Origin: Streptomyces sp. NBC_00102 | Lineage (GTDB): Bacteria; Actinomycetota; Actinomycetes; Streptomycetales; Streptomycetaceae | Length of the DNA stretch: 64,000 nucleotides | Direction of reading: 5' to 3' | NCBI RefSeq assembly: GCF_026343115.1 | Contig: NZ_JAPEMC010000001.1 | Location: forward strand, 3,100,001-3,164,000 | Shown: in pieces, positions 1-9,270 of the stretch | Position numbering within the stretch: the stretch's first letter is position 1 | Layout of the letters: the number at the start of each line of letters is the position of its first letter | Position numbers and translations under genes: made by a program | The notes under the pieces: generated by a model | Database searches by the model: none | Told to the model about the DNA's origin: nothing | The model's input: only the letters and a program-made list of their open reading frames with translations

Positions 1-729
1 GAGCAGGTGCGAGCCGACGCACCATCAGATGTATTCAAGCCATCGAAGGAGCGCTCTCGCGGCGGTTTGCGGCGGATCAGCGATCGTCGATATTCAGCCA
101 TTCTTCATCGGTTCGGCGTCGGCGCACCGACGGCGTCCCTCCGAGTCCGTGCCCTCGCCCCGGCGCCGTACGGCCCGGTCCGGCGCGCGAGCCGGGCGCA
201 CGCCCCCGGGCGCTCCGCACGCGCACCACGCCCCGTCCGGCGCCCCGCAGGGTCCCGCCGGGCGCTCGGCCCGGGAGGTGGCGCGCACCTCCCGGGCCGG
301 TCCGCCGCCCGCGGGGAATGGGGCGGCAGTGTCCCCCAGCCCGCCGAGTCCAGTGCGACGGGCCGACCCACGCAGACTCCATGGAAGCGCTTCGACTCCG
401 GCCCGACGAGAGCGCACGGCCGGGCGCACGGCCACACGGCCGGGGCACGTCGGACATCTTTCGGCGCCCCCGCCGGCCCTCCGGACGATCCCGGCACGAC
501 GTCCGGCGCGGGCCACAATCCCGCCATCCGAACCCATGCCCCTTAACGGTAGGGATGCGGAGAACTACGCTGGGTTTACCGATGGTCTCAGCACGGCGGC
601 ATATTCCTCGGGGTTCGGCCACATGCGTGTGCGCCTGGCCACGAGCGCCCGCCAGGAGGAGAACACGGTACGAATGCCGCGCGCCGCCCCCGGTGACGCG
701 GCGGCTGTCTGTGTGTCGAGGGGTGGCGC
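1..729. other. Intergenic region without a supported gene
   Basis: No reading frame here has a convincing start, ribosome binding site or recognisable protein. The long open frames on both strands are low-complexity Arg/Pro/Ala translations, as expected from high G+C. It is the upstream region of the ORF1590-like gene at 730. The part from about 540 to 620 is richer in A+T and is the likeliest place for its promoter, but no clear -35/-10 pair could be fixed. Confidence 0.5.
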
Positions 730-2268
730 ATGTCCAGGGAGCAACGCGGGCCGAACGAGAAGCTCGGCACGGTTCTCGCCCTCGCGGGAATCAGCAACGC
801 CGGGCTCGCCCGGCGGGTCAACGACCTCGGAGCACAGCGCGGGCTGACACTTCGCTACGACAAGACCTCGGTGGCCCGTTGGGTCGCCAAGGGCATGGTG
901 CCGCAGGGCGCGGCGCCGCATCTGATCGCCGCCGCGATCGGGGCCAAGCTGGGCCGGCCGGTCCCGCTGCACGAGATCGGTCTCGCCGACGCCGACCCGG
1001 CGCCCGAGGTCGGTCTCGCCTTCCCGCGCGACGTGGCGGAGGCGGTGCGCTCGGCCACGGAGCTGTACCGCCTGGACCTCGCGGGCCGCCGTGGAGGCAA
1101 CGGCATCTGGCAGTCGCTGGCGGGATCGTTCTCGGTCAGCGCCTACGCCACGCCCGCCTCGCGCTGGCTGATAACCCCTGCCGACCCCTCGGTCGCCCGG
1201 GACTCCGCGGCCGCGCGGACCGCGCTTCTCGGCCCGGGGGAGGGACGCCCGGTGCCCGCGGGTCCGGCGCGGAACGGTCTCGTGCTGCCCGCCGGTCACG
1301 GCACGGTCCCCGTGCAGCCCGGGCCCGATTCGGTGGCCGACGCCTCGCCGCTCAGGGTCGGGCACAGCGATGTCGCCAAACTCCGCGAGGCCGCCCAGGA
1401 CGCGCGCCGCTGGGACTCCAAGTACGGCGGCGGGGACTGGCGTTCCTCGATGGTCCCGGAGTGCTTACGCGTGGACGCCGCGCCCCTGCTGCTCGGTTCG
1501 TACAGCGACGAGGTGGGCCGCGCGCTGTTCGGCGCCTCGGCCGAACTGACCCGGCTGGCCGGGTGGATGGCCTTCGACACCGGTCAGCAGGAGGCCGCCC
1601 AGCGCTACTACATCCAGGCACTGCGGCTCGCCCGCGCCGCCGCCGACGTCCCGCTCGGCGGGTACGTCCTGGCCTCGATGTCGCTCCAGGCGACCTACCG
1701 GGGCTTCGCCGACGAGGGGGTCGACCTCGCGCAGGCGGCGGTCGAGCGGAACCGGGGCCTCGCGACGGCCCGGACGATGAGTTTCTTCCGTCTGGTGGAG
1801 GCGCGCGCACACGCGAAGGCCGGCGACGCCCCGGCGGCCGGGGCCGCGCTGCGGGGTGCCGAGAGCTGGCTGGAGCGGTCGCGGCCGGGGGACTCCGATC
1901 CCTCGTGGCTCGGCTTCTACTCGTACGACCGGTTCGCCGCCGACGCCGCGGAGTGCTACCGCGACCTCAAGGCGCCCCGCCAGGTGCGCCGGTTCACCGA
2001 GCTCGCGCTGTCGAAGCCGACGGAGGAGTTCGTCCGCTCGCACGGTCTGCGGCTGGTCGTCTCCGCGGTGGCCGAGCTGGAGTCGGGCAACCTCGACGCC
2101 GCCTGCGCCGCCGGTACCCGCGCGGTGGAGGTCGCGGGGCGGATCTCCTCCGCCCGGACCACCGAGTACGTCCGCGATCTGCTGCACCGCCTCGAACCGT
2201 ACGGCGACGAGCCGCGCGTCGCCGAGCTGCGCGAGCGGGCCCGGCCGCTGCTGGTGGCTCCGGCCTGA
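730..2268 (+). CDS. TPR-containing developmental regulator, ORF1590/NsdA family
   Basis: The 512-residue protein has an N-terminal part (about residues 8-75) that looks like a DNA-binding helix-turn-helix, with a conserved run of NAGLARRVN followed by SVARWVAKG. The C-terminal half (about 210-500) is helical and TPR-like. This layout is that of S. griseus ORF1590, a gene affecting sporulation, and of S. coelicolor NsdA, a negative regulator of sporulation and antibiotic production. The size (about 55 kDa) fits the longer ORF1590 product; that gene is known to make a second, shorter product from an internal start without the helix-turn-helix, which could also apply here. The ATG has only a weak upstream GGGGTGG. 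The family call comes from remembered similarity. Whether it acts as repressor or activator cannot be read from the sequence. Confidence 0.75.
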   Translation: MSREQRGPNEKLGTVLALAGISNAGLARRVNDLGAQRGLTLRYDKTSVARWVAKGMVPQGAAPHLIAAAIGAKLGRPVPLHEIGLADADPAPEVGLAFPRDVAEAVRSATELYRLDLAGRRGGNGIWQSLAGSFSVSAYATPASRWLITPADPSVARDSAAARTALLGPGEGRPVPAGPARNGLVLPAGHGTVPVQPGPDSVADASPLRVGHSDVAKLREAAQDARRWDSKYGGGDWRSSMVPECLRVDAAPLLLGSYSDEVGRALFGASAELTRLAGWMAFDTGQQEAAQRYYIQALRLARAAADVPLGGYVLASMSLQATYRGFADEGVDLAQAAVERNRGLATARTMSFFRLVEARAHAKAGDAPAAGAALRGAESWLERSRPGDSDPSWLGFYSYDRFAADAAECYRDLKAPRQVRRFTELALSKPTEEFVRSHGLRLVVSAVAELESGNLDAACAAGTRAVEVAGRISSARTTEYVRDLLHRLEPYGDEPRVAELRERARPLLVAPA

Positions 2269-2377
2269 CGGCCCCGTCGCGGCCCGCCCGCCGGAACTCG
2301 CGCCACGTCCCCGCCCCGTCCGGGGTTTGATCCGGTTGTCAGCGGGTCAGTGCACTATCGGGGTGGGAGGTGGCGTG

Positions 2378-3763
2378 ATGAGGACGCACGCGGACTACGA
2401 CTGCGACGTGCTGGTGATCGGCGGCGGGATCGTCGGTCTGTCGACGGCGTACGCGCTCACGCGCGCGGCGCCGGGCACCCGGGTCACGGTCCTGGAGGAG
2501 GCGCACAACCCCGCCGGCCTCCTCGCGGGACCGGCCGGCGGGCTGATCCACAGCGGTGTCCACCACCGCCGGAGCTCCCTCACCGCCCGGTTCGCCGCAC
2601 GCGGCGGCGGCGAGATGACCGACTTCTGCGCACGCCACGGCATCGCCCACACCGTCGCGGGCAAGCTGATCGTGGCGACGGACCGCTCCGAACTCCCCCG
2701 GCTGCACGCCCTGGCACAGCGCGGCCGGGAGCACGGCCTGCCGGTCCGCGAGCTGGGCCCGGCGCAGATCGCGGAGTACGAACCCCGAGTGCGCGGGCAG
2801 GCCGCGATCAGGGTCTCCACCACCGGGGTGTGCGACGCGGCCGGGGTCCTCGCGGCGCTCGCGCGCGAGGTCGCCGCCGCAGGCTCGGTCGTACGGTGCG
2901 CGGCGCGGGTGACCGCCGTGGACCGGCGGCCCTGGGGCGTCGCGGCGCGTACGGCGGACGGGACGGTGGTCCGCGCCCGGGCCCTGGTCAACGCCGCGGG
3001 CCCGCAGAGCGACCGGGTGGCGCGGCTCGCGGGCGACGAGCCCGGGGTACGCGTCGTACCCGTCCGGGACACGTACTACGAGCTGTGCGGGGCGGAGCTG
3101 GTGCGCGGGGTGGTGCACCCGGTGCCGGCCGCCGGGCACCCGTTCCTCGGGGCGCAGCTGATCCGGGGCCTGGTCCGGTCCGTCGACGGCACGGTCCACG
3201 TGGGGCCGGTCGGCGCGGCGGCATCCGGGCGGGCCGCACCGCCGGTCCACCCCGGCGGTCTGCTCTCCGCGCTGACCCGGCCCGCCTCCTGGCGGACCGC
3301 GCGCCGGACCGAGGGGTACGTACGGGACCGGGCGCGCCTCGTCGGGGCGGCGGCGGCCCTGCCGCCGGTCCCGGCCGGGGCGTACGGGCGGGCCGCGCCG
3401 GACGGGCGGGCCGGGCGCCCTGAGCGGGCCGGGCGGACGGCGGCGACGGGGCAGGCGACGGACCGGGCGACGGCGGCGACGGTCGCGGCCGCCCTCCGGC
3501 GGCTGCTGCCCGACGTGACCGAGCACGATCTGCGCCCGGCGCACTCCGGTGTGCGGGCCCAGGCGGTGCACGACGACGGCACACCGGCCGACGATTTCCT
3601 GATCCGTGAGGCCCCGCACACCGTGCACGTGCTGCACACCCCCGCCGACGCCGCGCTCGCCACGGCACTGCCGGTGGGCCGGGAGATCGCCCGGCGGGTG
3701 CTGGCCCTGGCGCAGGGGGCGGGGTGGAGGCCGCCCGCCGTAGAATCGGGGCATTGTGTCTGA
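2378..3763 (+). CDS. lhgO: L-2-hydroxyglutarate oxidase (FAD-dependent)
   Basis: The 461-residue flavoprotein starts with a dinucleotide-binding fold, VIGGGIVGLSTAYAL at about residues 13-27, and matches the LhgO/YgaF branch of the DAO family. These enzymes oxidise L-2-hydroxyglutarate to 2-oxoglutarate and pass electrons to the membrane quinone pool. The ATG at 2378 follows GGGAGGTGG. A stretch at about 325-375, rich in Gly, Ala, Arg and Thr, seems to be a lineage-specific insertion before the C-terminal FAD-domain part. The gene overlaps the GTG of trmB by 8 bases, so the two are probably co-transcribed although functionally unrelated. Other DAO-family oxidases are possible, but the N-terminal HSGVHH-like segment favours LhgO. 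Confidence 0.82.
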   Translation: MRTHADYDCDVLVIGGGIVGLSTAYALTRAAPGTRVTVLEEAHNPAGLLAGPAGGLIHSGVHHRRSSLTARFAARGGGEMTDFCARHGIAHTVAGKLIVATDRSELPRLHALAQRGREHGLPVRELGPAQIAEYEPRVRGQAAIRVSTTGVCDAAGVLAALAREVAAAGSVVRCAARVTAVDRRPWGVAARTADGTVVRARALVNAAGPQSDRVARLAGDEPGVRVVPVRDTYYELCGAELVRGVVHPVPAAGHPFLGAQLIRGLVRSVDGTVHVGPVGAAASGRAAPPVHPGGLLSALTRPASWRTARRTEGYVRDRARLVGAAAALPPVPAGAYGRAAPDGRAGRPERAGRTAATGQATDRATAATVAAALRRLLPDVTEHDLRPAHSGVRAQAVHDDGTPADDFLIREAPHTVHVLHTPADAALATALPVGREIARRVLALAQGAGWRPPAVESGHCV

Positions 3764-4754
3764 GCAGCCCCTGAACCCCAGCACGGAGCCCGGCGCGCAC
3801 GCCGGGACCGCCGAGGCCCCCGCCAAGAACGCCGCCGCGAGCGACAGCGCCCCGGACGCGCCCGCACCCGCGCGGGAAGCGGACGCCGTGGACGCGGAAG
3901 CCGCCGACGCGGAGGCCACGGCCCCGGACGCCGCCGACGCGGAGGCCACGGCCCCGGACGCCGCCGACGCGGAAGCCGCCGACGCCGCAGCGCGCCGGGC
4001 CGCCTCCTTCGACAGGCAGCGCCGGTTGCGCCAGGAGCCGCGGTTCCCGGGCGGTCCCGCCGCGGATCCGGCCGGCTCGCACCACGAGCGCCGCATCCGC
4101 AGTTTCCAGCCGCGCCGCAGCCGGGTCACCATCGGCCAGCAGGACGCGCTCGAACGTCTCTGGCCGCAGTGGGGCTTCGACATCGACGGCCTGCGCGTGC
4201 TCGACCTCGACCAGATGTTCGGCGGGCTGCCGGTCGTGCTCGAGATCGGTTTCGGCATGGGCGAGGCCACCGCGCAGATGGCGGCGGACGACCCGGCCAC
4301 CGGCATCCTCGCCGTCGACGTGCACACCCCGGGCCAGGGCAATCTGCTCCGCCTCGCCGACCAGGCGGGCTCGGCCAACGTGCGGGTCGCCAACGGCGAC
4401 GCGATCATCCTGCTCCGCGAGATGCTGAAGCCGGAGTCCCTGGACGGGCTGCGGGTGTACTTCCCCGACCCCTGGCCGAAGAGCCGCCACCACAAGCGCC
4501 GGCTGATCCAGCCGGACTTCCTGGACCTGGTGTCGGGCCGCATGAAGCCGGGTGCGGTGATCCACTGCGCGACCGACTGGGAGCCGTACGCGGAGCAGAT
4601 GCTGGAGGTGCTCACCGCGCACCCCCGGTTCGAGAACACGCAGGCGGACGGCGGTTACGCCCCGCGCCCCGCGTTCCGGCCGCTGACCCGCTTCGAGGGC
4701 CAGGGCCTGGACAAGGGGCACGTCGTCCACGACCTGCTCTTCACCAGGATCTGA
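3756..4754 (+). CDS. trmB: tRNA (guanine-N7-)-methyltransferase
   Basis: TrmB methylates G46 in the variable loop of tRNA, using S-adenosylmethionine. The catalytic domain covers about residues 105-332. It shows the SAM-binding motif LEIGFGMGE near residue 160 and the family signature PDPWPKSRHHKRR near 237. The first 100 residues are an Ala/Asp/Glu-rich extension absent from most TrmB proteins, partly coded by a 30-base tandem repeat. The GTG start overlaps the end of lhgO by 8 bases. A TAGAAT box lies 9 bases before this GTG, so a private promoter inside lhgO is also possible. A shorter start near residue 85 cannot be excluded, because the extension is low in complexity. Confidence 0.9.
   Translation: MSEQPLNPSTEPGAHAGTAEAPAKNAAASDSAPDAPAPAREADAVDAEAADAEATAPDAADAEATAPDAADAEAADAAARRAASFDRQRRLRQEPRFPGGPAADPAGSHHERRIRSFQPRRSRVTIGQQDALERLWPQWGFDIDGLRVLDLDQMFGGLPVVLEIGFGMGEATAQMAADDPATGILAVDVHTPGQGNLLRLADQAGSANVRVANGDAIILLREMLKPESLDGLRVYFPDPWPKSRHHKRRLIQPDFLDLVSGRMKPGAVIHCATDWEPYAEQMLEVLTAHPRFENTQADGGYAPRPAFRPLTRFEGQGLDKGHVVHDLLFTRI
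3901..3983 (+). repeat. 30-base tandem repeat inside trmB
   Basis: Two exact 30-base copies (3901-3930 and 3931-3960) are followed by a partial, diverged third copy. Each unit encodes a ten-residue Ala/Asp/Glu-rich block, so copy-number changes keep the reading frame and only lengthen or shorten the acidic N-terminal extension. Confidence 0.9.
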
Positions 4755-4869
4755 GACCGGGGCCGCCCGAGGGCGCGCCCGCCGCACCACCACACCCCGA
4801 CGGCCCCGGCCCGGCATGCCCTCGACGGCCCGGGGCGCGCACGCATCGGCCCGGGAACCGCCTGGTCAG

Positions 4870-4898
4870 TTGTCGGTCCCCCTCGTTAGGGTCGGAGC
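4870..4898 (+). promoter_or_regulatory. Candidate leaderless promoter of the PrsW-like gene
   Basis: TAGGGT at 4887-4892 fits the -10 consensus of the housekeeping sigma factor in Streptomyces. It ends 6 bases before the ATG at 4899, which would place the transcript start at the ATG itself. A weak -35 match, TGGTCA, lies 18 bases upstream at 4863-4868. The only purine-rich sequence near the ATG, CGGAGC, touches the start codon and is too close for a normal ribosome binding site. Confidence 0.45.
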
Positions 4899-6515
4899 AT
4901 GTCCGCCGGGCCCGAGCAGAACCCGCATCCCCAGCCCGCCGTCCCCGTGCTCGAGGAGCAGCGGCTCGGCGAGATCCTGGGCGCCGTTCCGGAACGCGCC
5001 CACTGGCGCTACCGCCCGCGCCGGGTGGGGCTGTTGTGGCGCAGCAAGGCGTTCCGCGCGGGTGCGGTGATCGTCACGCTGGCCATCTGCGGGCTGCTCA
5101 TCCTGGCGCTCGTGCGCGAGGAGACCGGCACCGAGGGGTTCCTCGTCGGTCTCGGGCTCGCGGTGCTGCCGGTGCCGCTCCTGATGACCGCGTTCCGCTG
5201 GCTGGACCGGGTCGAACCGGCGCCCTGGCGAAATCTGCTGTTCGCCTTCGCCTGGGGTTCGTGCGCGGCCGCGCTGGTCGCGATCGTCGCGAACTCCTTC
5301 GCGACGTACTGGATCGCGAACCTCTCGGCGGACCCCGCCGGCGCCGACACCCTGGGGGCCACGGTCGTCGCGCCGATAGTCGAGGAGAGCGCCAAGGGCG
5401 CCGCCGTGCTGATGCTCTTCCTTTTCCGCAGGCGGGAGTTCAACGGGGTCGTCGACGGGATCGTGGCGGCGGGCTTCACCGCGACCGGCTTCGCGTTCAG
5501 CGAGAACATCCTCTATCTCGGCAGTGCCTTCGGCGAGGACCGGCAGTTGGGCACGGTGGGAATCGCTTCCCTGACGGTCGGCACCTTCTTCGTGCGGATC
5601 GTCCTGTCGCCCTTCGCGCACCCGGTGTTCACCACGCTCACGGGCATCGGGTTCGGTCTCGCCGCGGCCGGCCGGGGGCGTGGCCGACGGCGGGTCCGGC
5701 GGATCGCGCTTCCGCTGCTGGGGCTGCTCCTCGCGATGGGCATGCACGCCCTGTGGAACGGTTCGGCGACCTTCGGCCCGTACGGCTTCTATCTGGTCTA
5801 CGGCGTCGCGATGATGCCCGTCTTCGGGCTGCTGATCTGGCTGGCGATCTGGTCGCGCGGACGGGAACTGCGGACGCTGGCAGCCGAGTTCCCGGCGTAC
5901 GCGATGGCCGGCTGGCTCACCCCCGCCGAACCGCTCGCGCTCGGCTCGATGCGCGCCCGGGGCATGGCCCGGGACCTGGCGCGGCACTGGCACGGCGCGT
6001 CGGACCGGGCCAGGGGCCGGGCGGCGGCCCGGGCCGTCGCGGAGTACGAGTCGTTCGCGACCTCGCTGGCGGCGCTGCGCCGGGATGCCCGGCGTGGCAC
6101 GGTGGGCGGCGACTTCGCGGCGCGCGAGCAGGAGTTGCTGCACCACCTCTGGGAGCGCAGGGCCGTCGCTGCGCCCGCGTTGAGCCACGCCGCCCGCAGC
6201 GTGTTCCGCCCGGTCGTCCGCCGCCCGGCGCCCTACCCGTACGCCCCCGGGCCCCACCCGCACGCGGCGCACGGCGCCCACGCCCGGGGCTGGCCGCCCC
6301 CGCGGGGATACCCCCGCCAGGCCTGGCCCGGGGGGCAGGGCGCACAGGGCGGCCCGGCACCGGCCCCGTACGGCACCGGTCCGGCGACCCCGTACGGAGA
6401 CGCGTGGCAGGCGCCGTACGGCACCGGGCAGCAGGCCCCCGCACCCCGGCCGCAACAGCCGCCTCCGCACCAGCAGTACGACGGACACAACCCGTATCTG
6501 CACCCGCCGGGGTGA
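4899..6515 (+). CDS. PrsW-family intramembrane metalloprotease
   Basis: The 538-residue membrane protein has about eight hydrophobic segments between residues 50 and 320 and a soluble Pro/Gly/Tyr-rich C-terminal tail from about 430. The signature residues of the PrsW family are visible: EESAKG near residue 161, FSENILYLG near 200 and HALWN near 283, expected to form a metal site inside the membrane. In Bacillus PrsW cleaves the anti-sigma factor RsiW; here the substrate is unknown and no anti-sigma gene lies nearby. The gene stands alone, 144 bases after trmB, and probably has its own leaderless promoter. The tail, with repeated PYG motifs, is typical of actinobacterial homologues. Confidence 0.85.
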   Translation: MSAGPEQNPHPQPAVPVLEEQRLGEILGAVPERAHWRYRPRRVGLLWRSKAFRAGAVIVTLAICGLLILALVREETGTEGFLVGLGLAVLPVPLLMTAFRWLDRVEPAPWRNLLFAFAWGSCAAALVAIVANSFATYWIANLSADPAGADTLGATVVAPIVEESAKGAAVLMLFLFRRREFNGVVDGIVAAGFTATGFAFSENILYLGSAFGEDRQLGTVGIASLTVGTFFVRIVLSPFAHPVFTTLTGIGFGLAAAGRGRGRRRVRRIALPLLGLLLAMGMHALWNGSATFGPYGFYLVYGVAMMPVFGLLIWLAIWSRGRELRTLAAEFPAYAMAGWLTPAEPLALGSMRARGMARDLARHWHGASDRARGRAAARAVAEYESFATSLAALRRDARRGTVGGDFAAREQELLHHLWERRAVAAPALSHAARSVFRPVVRRPAPYPYAPGPHPHAAHGAHARGWPPPRGYPRQAWPGGQGAQGGPAPAPYGTGPATPYGDAWQAPYGTGQQAPAPRPQQPPPHQQYDGHNPYLHPPG

Positions 6516-6524
6516 CGCCGCCGC

Positions 6525-7472
6525 TCAGGCGGAGGCCGCGGTGAGCCGGTCCAGCTCCTCGTCGGTCAGGGTCAGGTCGGCGACCGCGAGCAGCGCGGGG
6601 AGCTGTTCCGGCGTACGGGCCGAGGCGATCGGCGCCGCGACCGTGGGGCGGGACGCGAGCCAGGCCAGGGCGACGGTGGCGATCTCGGCCTCCCGCTCCC
6701 GCGCGACGGCGTCGAGCGCGACGAGCACCTTCTGGCCCCGCTCGGACTCCAGGTGCGCGCCGGCCGTGTCGGCACGGCGGCTCTCCACCCGCGTACCGGG
6801 CCGGTACTTGCCGGTGAGGAAGCCCGCGGCCAGCGCGTAGTACGGGACCGCGCTCAGCCCGGCCTCCGCGACGAGGTCCTGCGCGGGGCCCTCGTAGGTG
6901 TCGCGGGAGACCAGGTTGTAGTGCGGCTGGAGGGCGACGTACCGGGCCAGCCCCTCGCGCTCGGAGAATTCGAGCGAGGCGCGCAGCCGTTCGGGGCGGA
7001 TGTTGGAGGCGCCGATCTCGCGGATCTTGCCCTCCTTCACCAGCTGGTCGAGGGCGGTGACGATCTCCTCCACCGGGACGGTCTCGTCGTCGAAGTGCGT
7101 GTAGTAGAGGTCGATGTAGTCGGTGTCGAGCCGCCGCAGGGACTCCTCCACCGCGCCCTTGACGTTCCCGGCGGCAAGCCCCCGGTACTCGGGGTGGGCG
7201 CCGACCTTGGTGGCGACGACGACGTCCGCACGGTTGCCGCGGGACATGAGCCACTTGCCGATCAGCGTCTCCGACTCGCCGCCCCGGTTGCCCGGTACCC
7301 AGGCCGAGTACGAGTCGGCGGTGTCGACGAAGTTGCCGCCCGCGGCGGCGTAGGCGTCGAGCACCGCGAAGGACTGCGCCTCGTCGGCGGTCCAGCCGAA
7401 GACGTTGCCGCCGAGGGCGAGCGGGAAGACATCGAGGGCGGACGATCCGAGCGTGCGAAGAGAAGAGTTCAT
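6525..7472 (-). CDS. Aldo/keto reductase
   Basis: The 315-residue protein is a complete TIM-barrel NADPH-dependent oxidoreductase. The catalytic tetrad is visible as Asp50 and Tyr55 (in NFVDTADSY), Lys89 (VATKVG) and His126 (YYTHFD). Closest in style are the YajO/YdhF-like reductases that reduce aldehydes and ketones of unknown origin. The gene is convergent with the PrsW-like gene, whose stop is only 9 bases away. The start is the ATG at 7472, preceded by a GAACAAC-type weak ribosome binding site. The physiological substrate cannot be inferred. Confidence 0.88.
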   Translation of the reverse strand: MNSSLRTLGSSALDVFPLALGGNVFGWTADEAQSFAVLDAYAAAGGNFVDTADSYSAWVPGNRGGESETLIGKWLMSRGNRADVVVATKVGAHPEYRGLAAGNVKGAVEESLRRLDTDYIDLYYTHFDDETVPVEEIVTALDQLVKEGKIREIGASNIRPERLRASLEFSEREGLARYVALQPHYNLVSRDTYEGPAQDLVAEAGLSAVPYYALAAGFLTGKYRPGTRVESRRADTAGAHLESERGQKVLVALDAVAREREAEIATVALAWLASRPTVAAPIASARTPEQLPALLAVADLTLTDEELDRLTAASA

Positions 7473-7571
7473 GGGGGAACAACGAAACGAACCGGAGACC
7501 GTATTCCGTTATTCCGTCACTCCGGTCTTCCGGTCTTCCGGCACGCCGCTCACGAGTACCCCGCGAGCAGG

Positions 7572-7613
7572 CCGGCAGCCCTGACGTCGGGGGGAGAGCG
7601 TCAGGGCTGCCGG
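7572..7613 (-). terminator. Hairpin downstream of the M23 peptidase gene
   Basis: A 15-base perfect stem (7572-7586 with 7599-7613) encloses a 12-base loop. It lies 77 bases after the stop of the M23 peptidase gene and upstream of the aldo/keto reductase, so it most likely ends the peptidase transcript. There is no long T-run, as is usual in this G+C range. Confidence 0.7.
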
Positions 7614-7689
7614 GGTCGGGGAGCTGCCGGGGCGGTGTACGGGGACCTCGTGGGCCCCCGCACGGCGTGCCCGGGTGCTGGTGCTGCTG

Positions 7690-8745
7690 TCAGACGGTGA
7701 GGCCCTTGTCGGTCAGCCAGGTCATCGGGTCGATGCCGGTGCCGTCCGCGGTGTGGACTTCGAGGTGGAGGTGCGGGCCGGTGACGTTGCCGGTGGCACC
7801 GACGCGGCCGATGGTGTCGCCCGTGTCGACGTGCTGGCCGGCGACCACGTCCATGGAGGACTGGTGGCAGTACCAGATCTCCGTACCGTCGTCGAGCACC
7901 AGGACCGTGCGGTACCCGTACGAACCGGACCAGCCGGCCGACTTGACCGTTCCGCCGTGCACGGCCTTGACCGGGGTGCCGGTCGGGGCGGCGAAGTCGA
8001 GACCGGTGTGGTGCCCGGAGGCCCACATGGTGCCGGCCTCGCCGAAGGTGGAGGTGATCGTGTACGCGGAGGTGGGGAGCGAGTACGCGGCGGCGAGCTT
8101 GGCGAGCCTCTCGGCCTCGGCCTTCTCCGCCGCGGCCTCCTCGGCCGCCTTCTTCTCCGCCGCCGCCTTCGCCGCGGCCGTTTCCTGCTGCTTCTGCGCC
8201 TCGGCCGCCGCCTTGGCCGCGGCCGCGGACTCCTGCGCGGCCTTCGCCTCGGCGTCGGCGGCGGACTGCTGCTGCTCGGCCTGCTGGAGGATGCGGGCGC
8301 GCAGCGCCTCACCCGCGTCGGTGGTGCCCTTCTCCGTCTCCGCGGTCGTCAGACCGGCCGAGGTGAACGGCGCGGCCGCGGCGACCGGTGCGGGGGTGTC
8401 GTCGGACTCCACCGCGGTGATCAGGGCGCCCAGCCCGGGAACGGACTTGGCGTCGGGAAGGTTGTCCGTGAGCGAATCGGGAAGGGAAATGGAGACCGGC
8501 GGCTTGCTCTGCGCGGTGGCCATGCCGCCCGCACCGACGGCCGCGATGACGCCGACACCGAGGACGGTGGAACTACGCGCGAGACCGCGCTGTTTGGCCA
8601 CGCGGTGCCGGCCGCGCACGGGGCGGAGGGAATCCTCGGTGGGGTTCCATTCCTCCCAGGACGTGTCGGCGTCACCGGGGGATCCGAAACCCTCACGGGT
8701 GGCAAACGGTGAAGGGGCTCCGGGGGCAGGCTGGTTGGACGCCAC
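7690..8745 (-). CDS. Secreted M23 peptidoglycan peptidase
   Basis: The 351-residue protein has a C-terminal LytM/M23 domain with both zinc motifs: His246-x3-Asp250 (in HHTGLD) and His325-x-His327 (in HLHLE). These enzymes cut peptide cross-links of peptidoglycan. A hydrophobic segment near residues 65-85 is the likely signal or anchor. It is followed by an Ala/Glu/Lys/Gln-rich coiled coil (about 135-215), a layout common in streptomycete cell-wall hydrolases. The GTG at 8745 was chosen because GGAAAGGAG lies 9 bases upstream; the longer frame back to 8859 runs through the riboswitch aptamer and is unlikely to be translated. Expression is probably turned down by c-di-AMP through that leader. 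Confidence 0.88.
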   Translation of the reverse strand: MASNQPAPGAPSPFATREGFGSPGDADTSWEEWNPTEDSLRPVRGRHRVAKQRGLARSSTVLGVGVIAAVGAGGMATAQSKPPVSISLPDSLTDNLPDAKSVPGLGALITAVESDDTPAPVAAAAPFTSAGLTTAETEKGTTDAGEALRARILQQAEQQQSAADAEAKAAQESAAAAKAAAEAQKQQETAAAKAAAEKKAAEEAAAEKAEAERLAKLAAAYSLPTSAYTITSTFGEAGTMWASGHHTGLDFAAPTGTPVKAVHGGTVKSAGWSGSYGYRTVLVLDDGTEIWYCHQSSMDVVAGQHVDTGDTIGRVGATGNVTGPHLHLEVHTADGTGIDPMTWLTDKGLTV

Positions 8746-8764
8746 GTGGGCGCACTCCTTTCCT

Positions 8765-8912
8765 TCCTTCTCGCCTACCGGGTTAGCTGACGGGTTCGGA
8801 GCAGGAAGGTCTCCTACGGGCGCCTGGCGTCTCTCCCGAGACGCAGGTGTCCGATTCACCCCAAGAAGGTGGTTCCCCGGTTCCCTTGCGGAATTCGGCG
8901 CTCGCGCACGGC
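8765..8912 (-). promoter_or_regulatory. c-di-AMP riboswitch (ydaO/yuaA class)
   Basis: Read on the minus strand, the leader holds the conserved blocks of the ydaO/yuaA motif: GCGCCGAATTCCG near the 5' end, GGGGTGAATCGG, a variable hairpin (GCGTCTC with GAGACGC) and CCGAACCCGTCAGCTAACC followed by CGGTAGGCGAG just before the ribosome binding site. In Streptomyces this class sits in front of genes for cell-wall hydrolases such as rpfA and M23 peptidases, and reduces their expression when c-di-AMP is high. The boundaries are approximate. The identification rests on remembered consensus; a covariance-model search would settle it. Confidence 0.85.
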
Positions 8913-8939
8913 GCCGTCTCCGACGACGGCTGGGACGAC

Positions 8940-9000
8940 CGCGCTGCGTTATCGAACGTTAATAGACAGACGGCTCCGATTCCAAGCTGTTCCCCTTGAT
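8940..9000 (-). promoter_or_regulatory. Probable promoter region of the riboswitch-M23 transcript
   Basis: On the minus strand an A+T-rich patch contains TTGGAA (about 8982-8987) followed after 15 bases by TATTAA and a second box GATAAC closer to the riboswitch. The spacing is not ideal, so the exact hexamers are uncertain. The remaining sequence from 9000 to 9270 has only a 14-base repeat and no gene. Confidence 0.3.
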
Positions 9001-9190
9001 CATTCCCACTTCGGGCCGGAATTTACCGGGGCTTTTCGGCACTTATCAGGGCGACTTGCGGGCGGGTGCCTCACTCCGGCTTTTCTGATGGTGTGTCATA
9101 TGTTATCGAGCGGCACCGCGCCGCTACGGACCGTCGCCCCGACATCGCCGCACTGTCGCCGTACCGGGGTGCGGTTCTCGCGGGCCGCCC

Positions 9191-9232
9191 GAAGGGGCAT
9201 CACGAAGGGGCATCAGGAAGGGGCATCACGAA
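9191..9232. repeat. 14-base direct repeat, three copies
   Basis: Three consecutive units of the type GAAGGGGCATCACG (the middle one with one change) lie just downstream of the phosphatase gene stop. They have no obvious coding or hairpin role. Confidence 0.7.
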
Positions 9233-9270
9233 GGCGCCGCGGGAACGCCCCCGGGCCGGCCGGAACCGCG

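Noticed and set aside
7..622. Several overlapping open frames in the first 600 bases
   Set aside because: All are Arg/Pro/Gly/Ala-rich in every frame, without start signals or homology; treated as non-coding.
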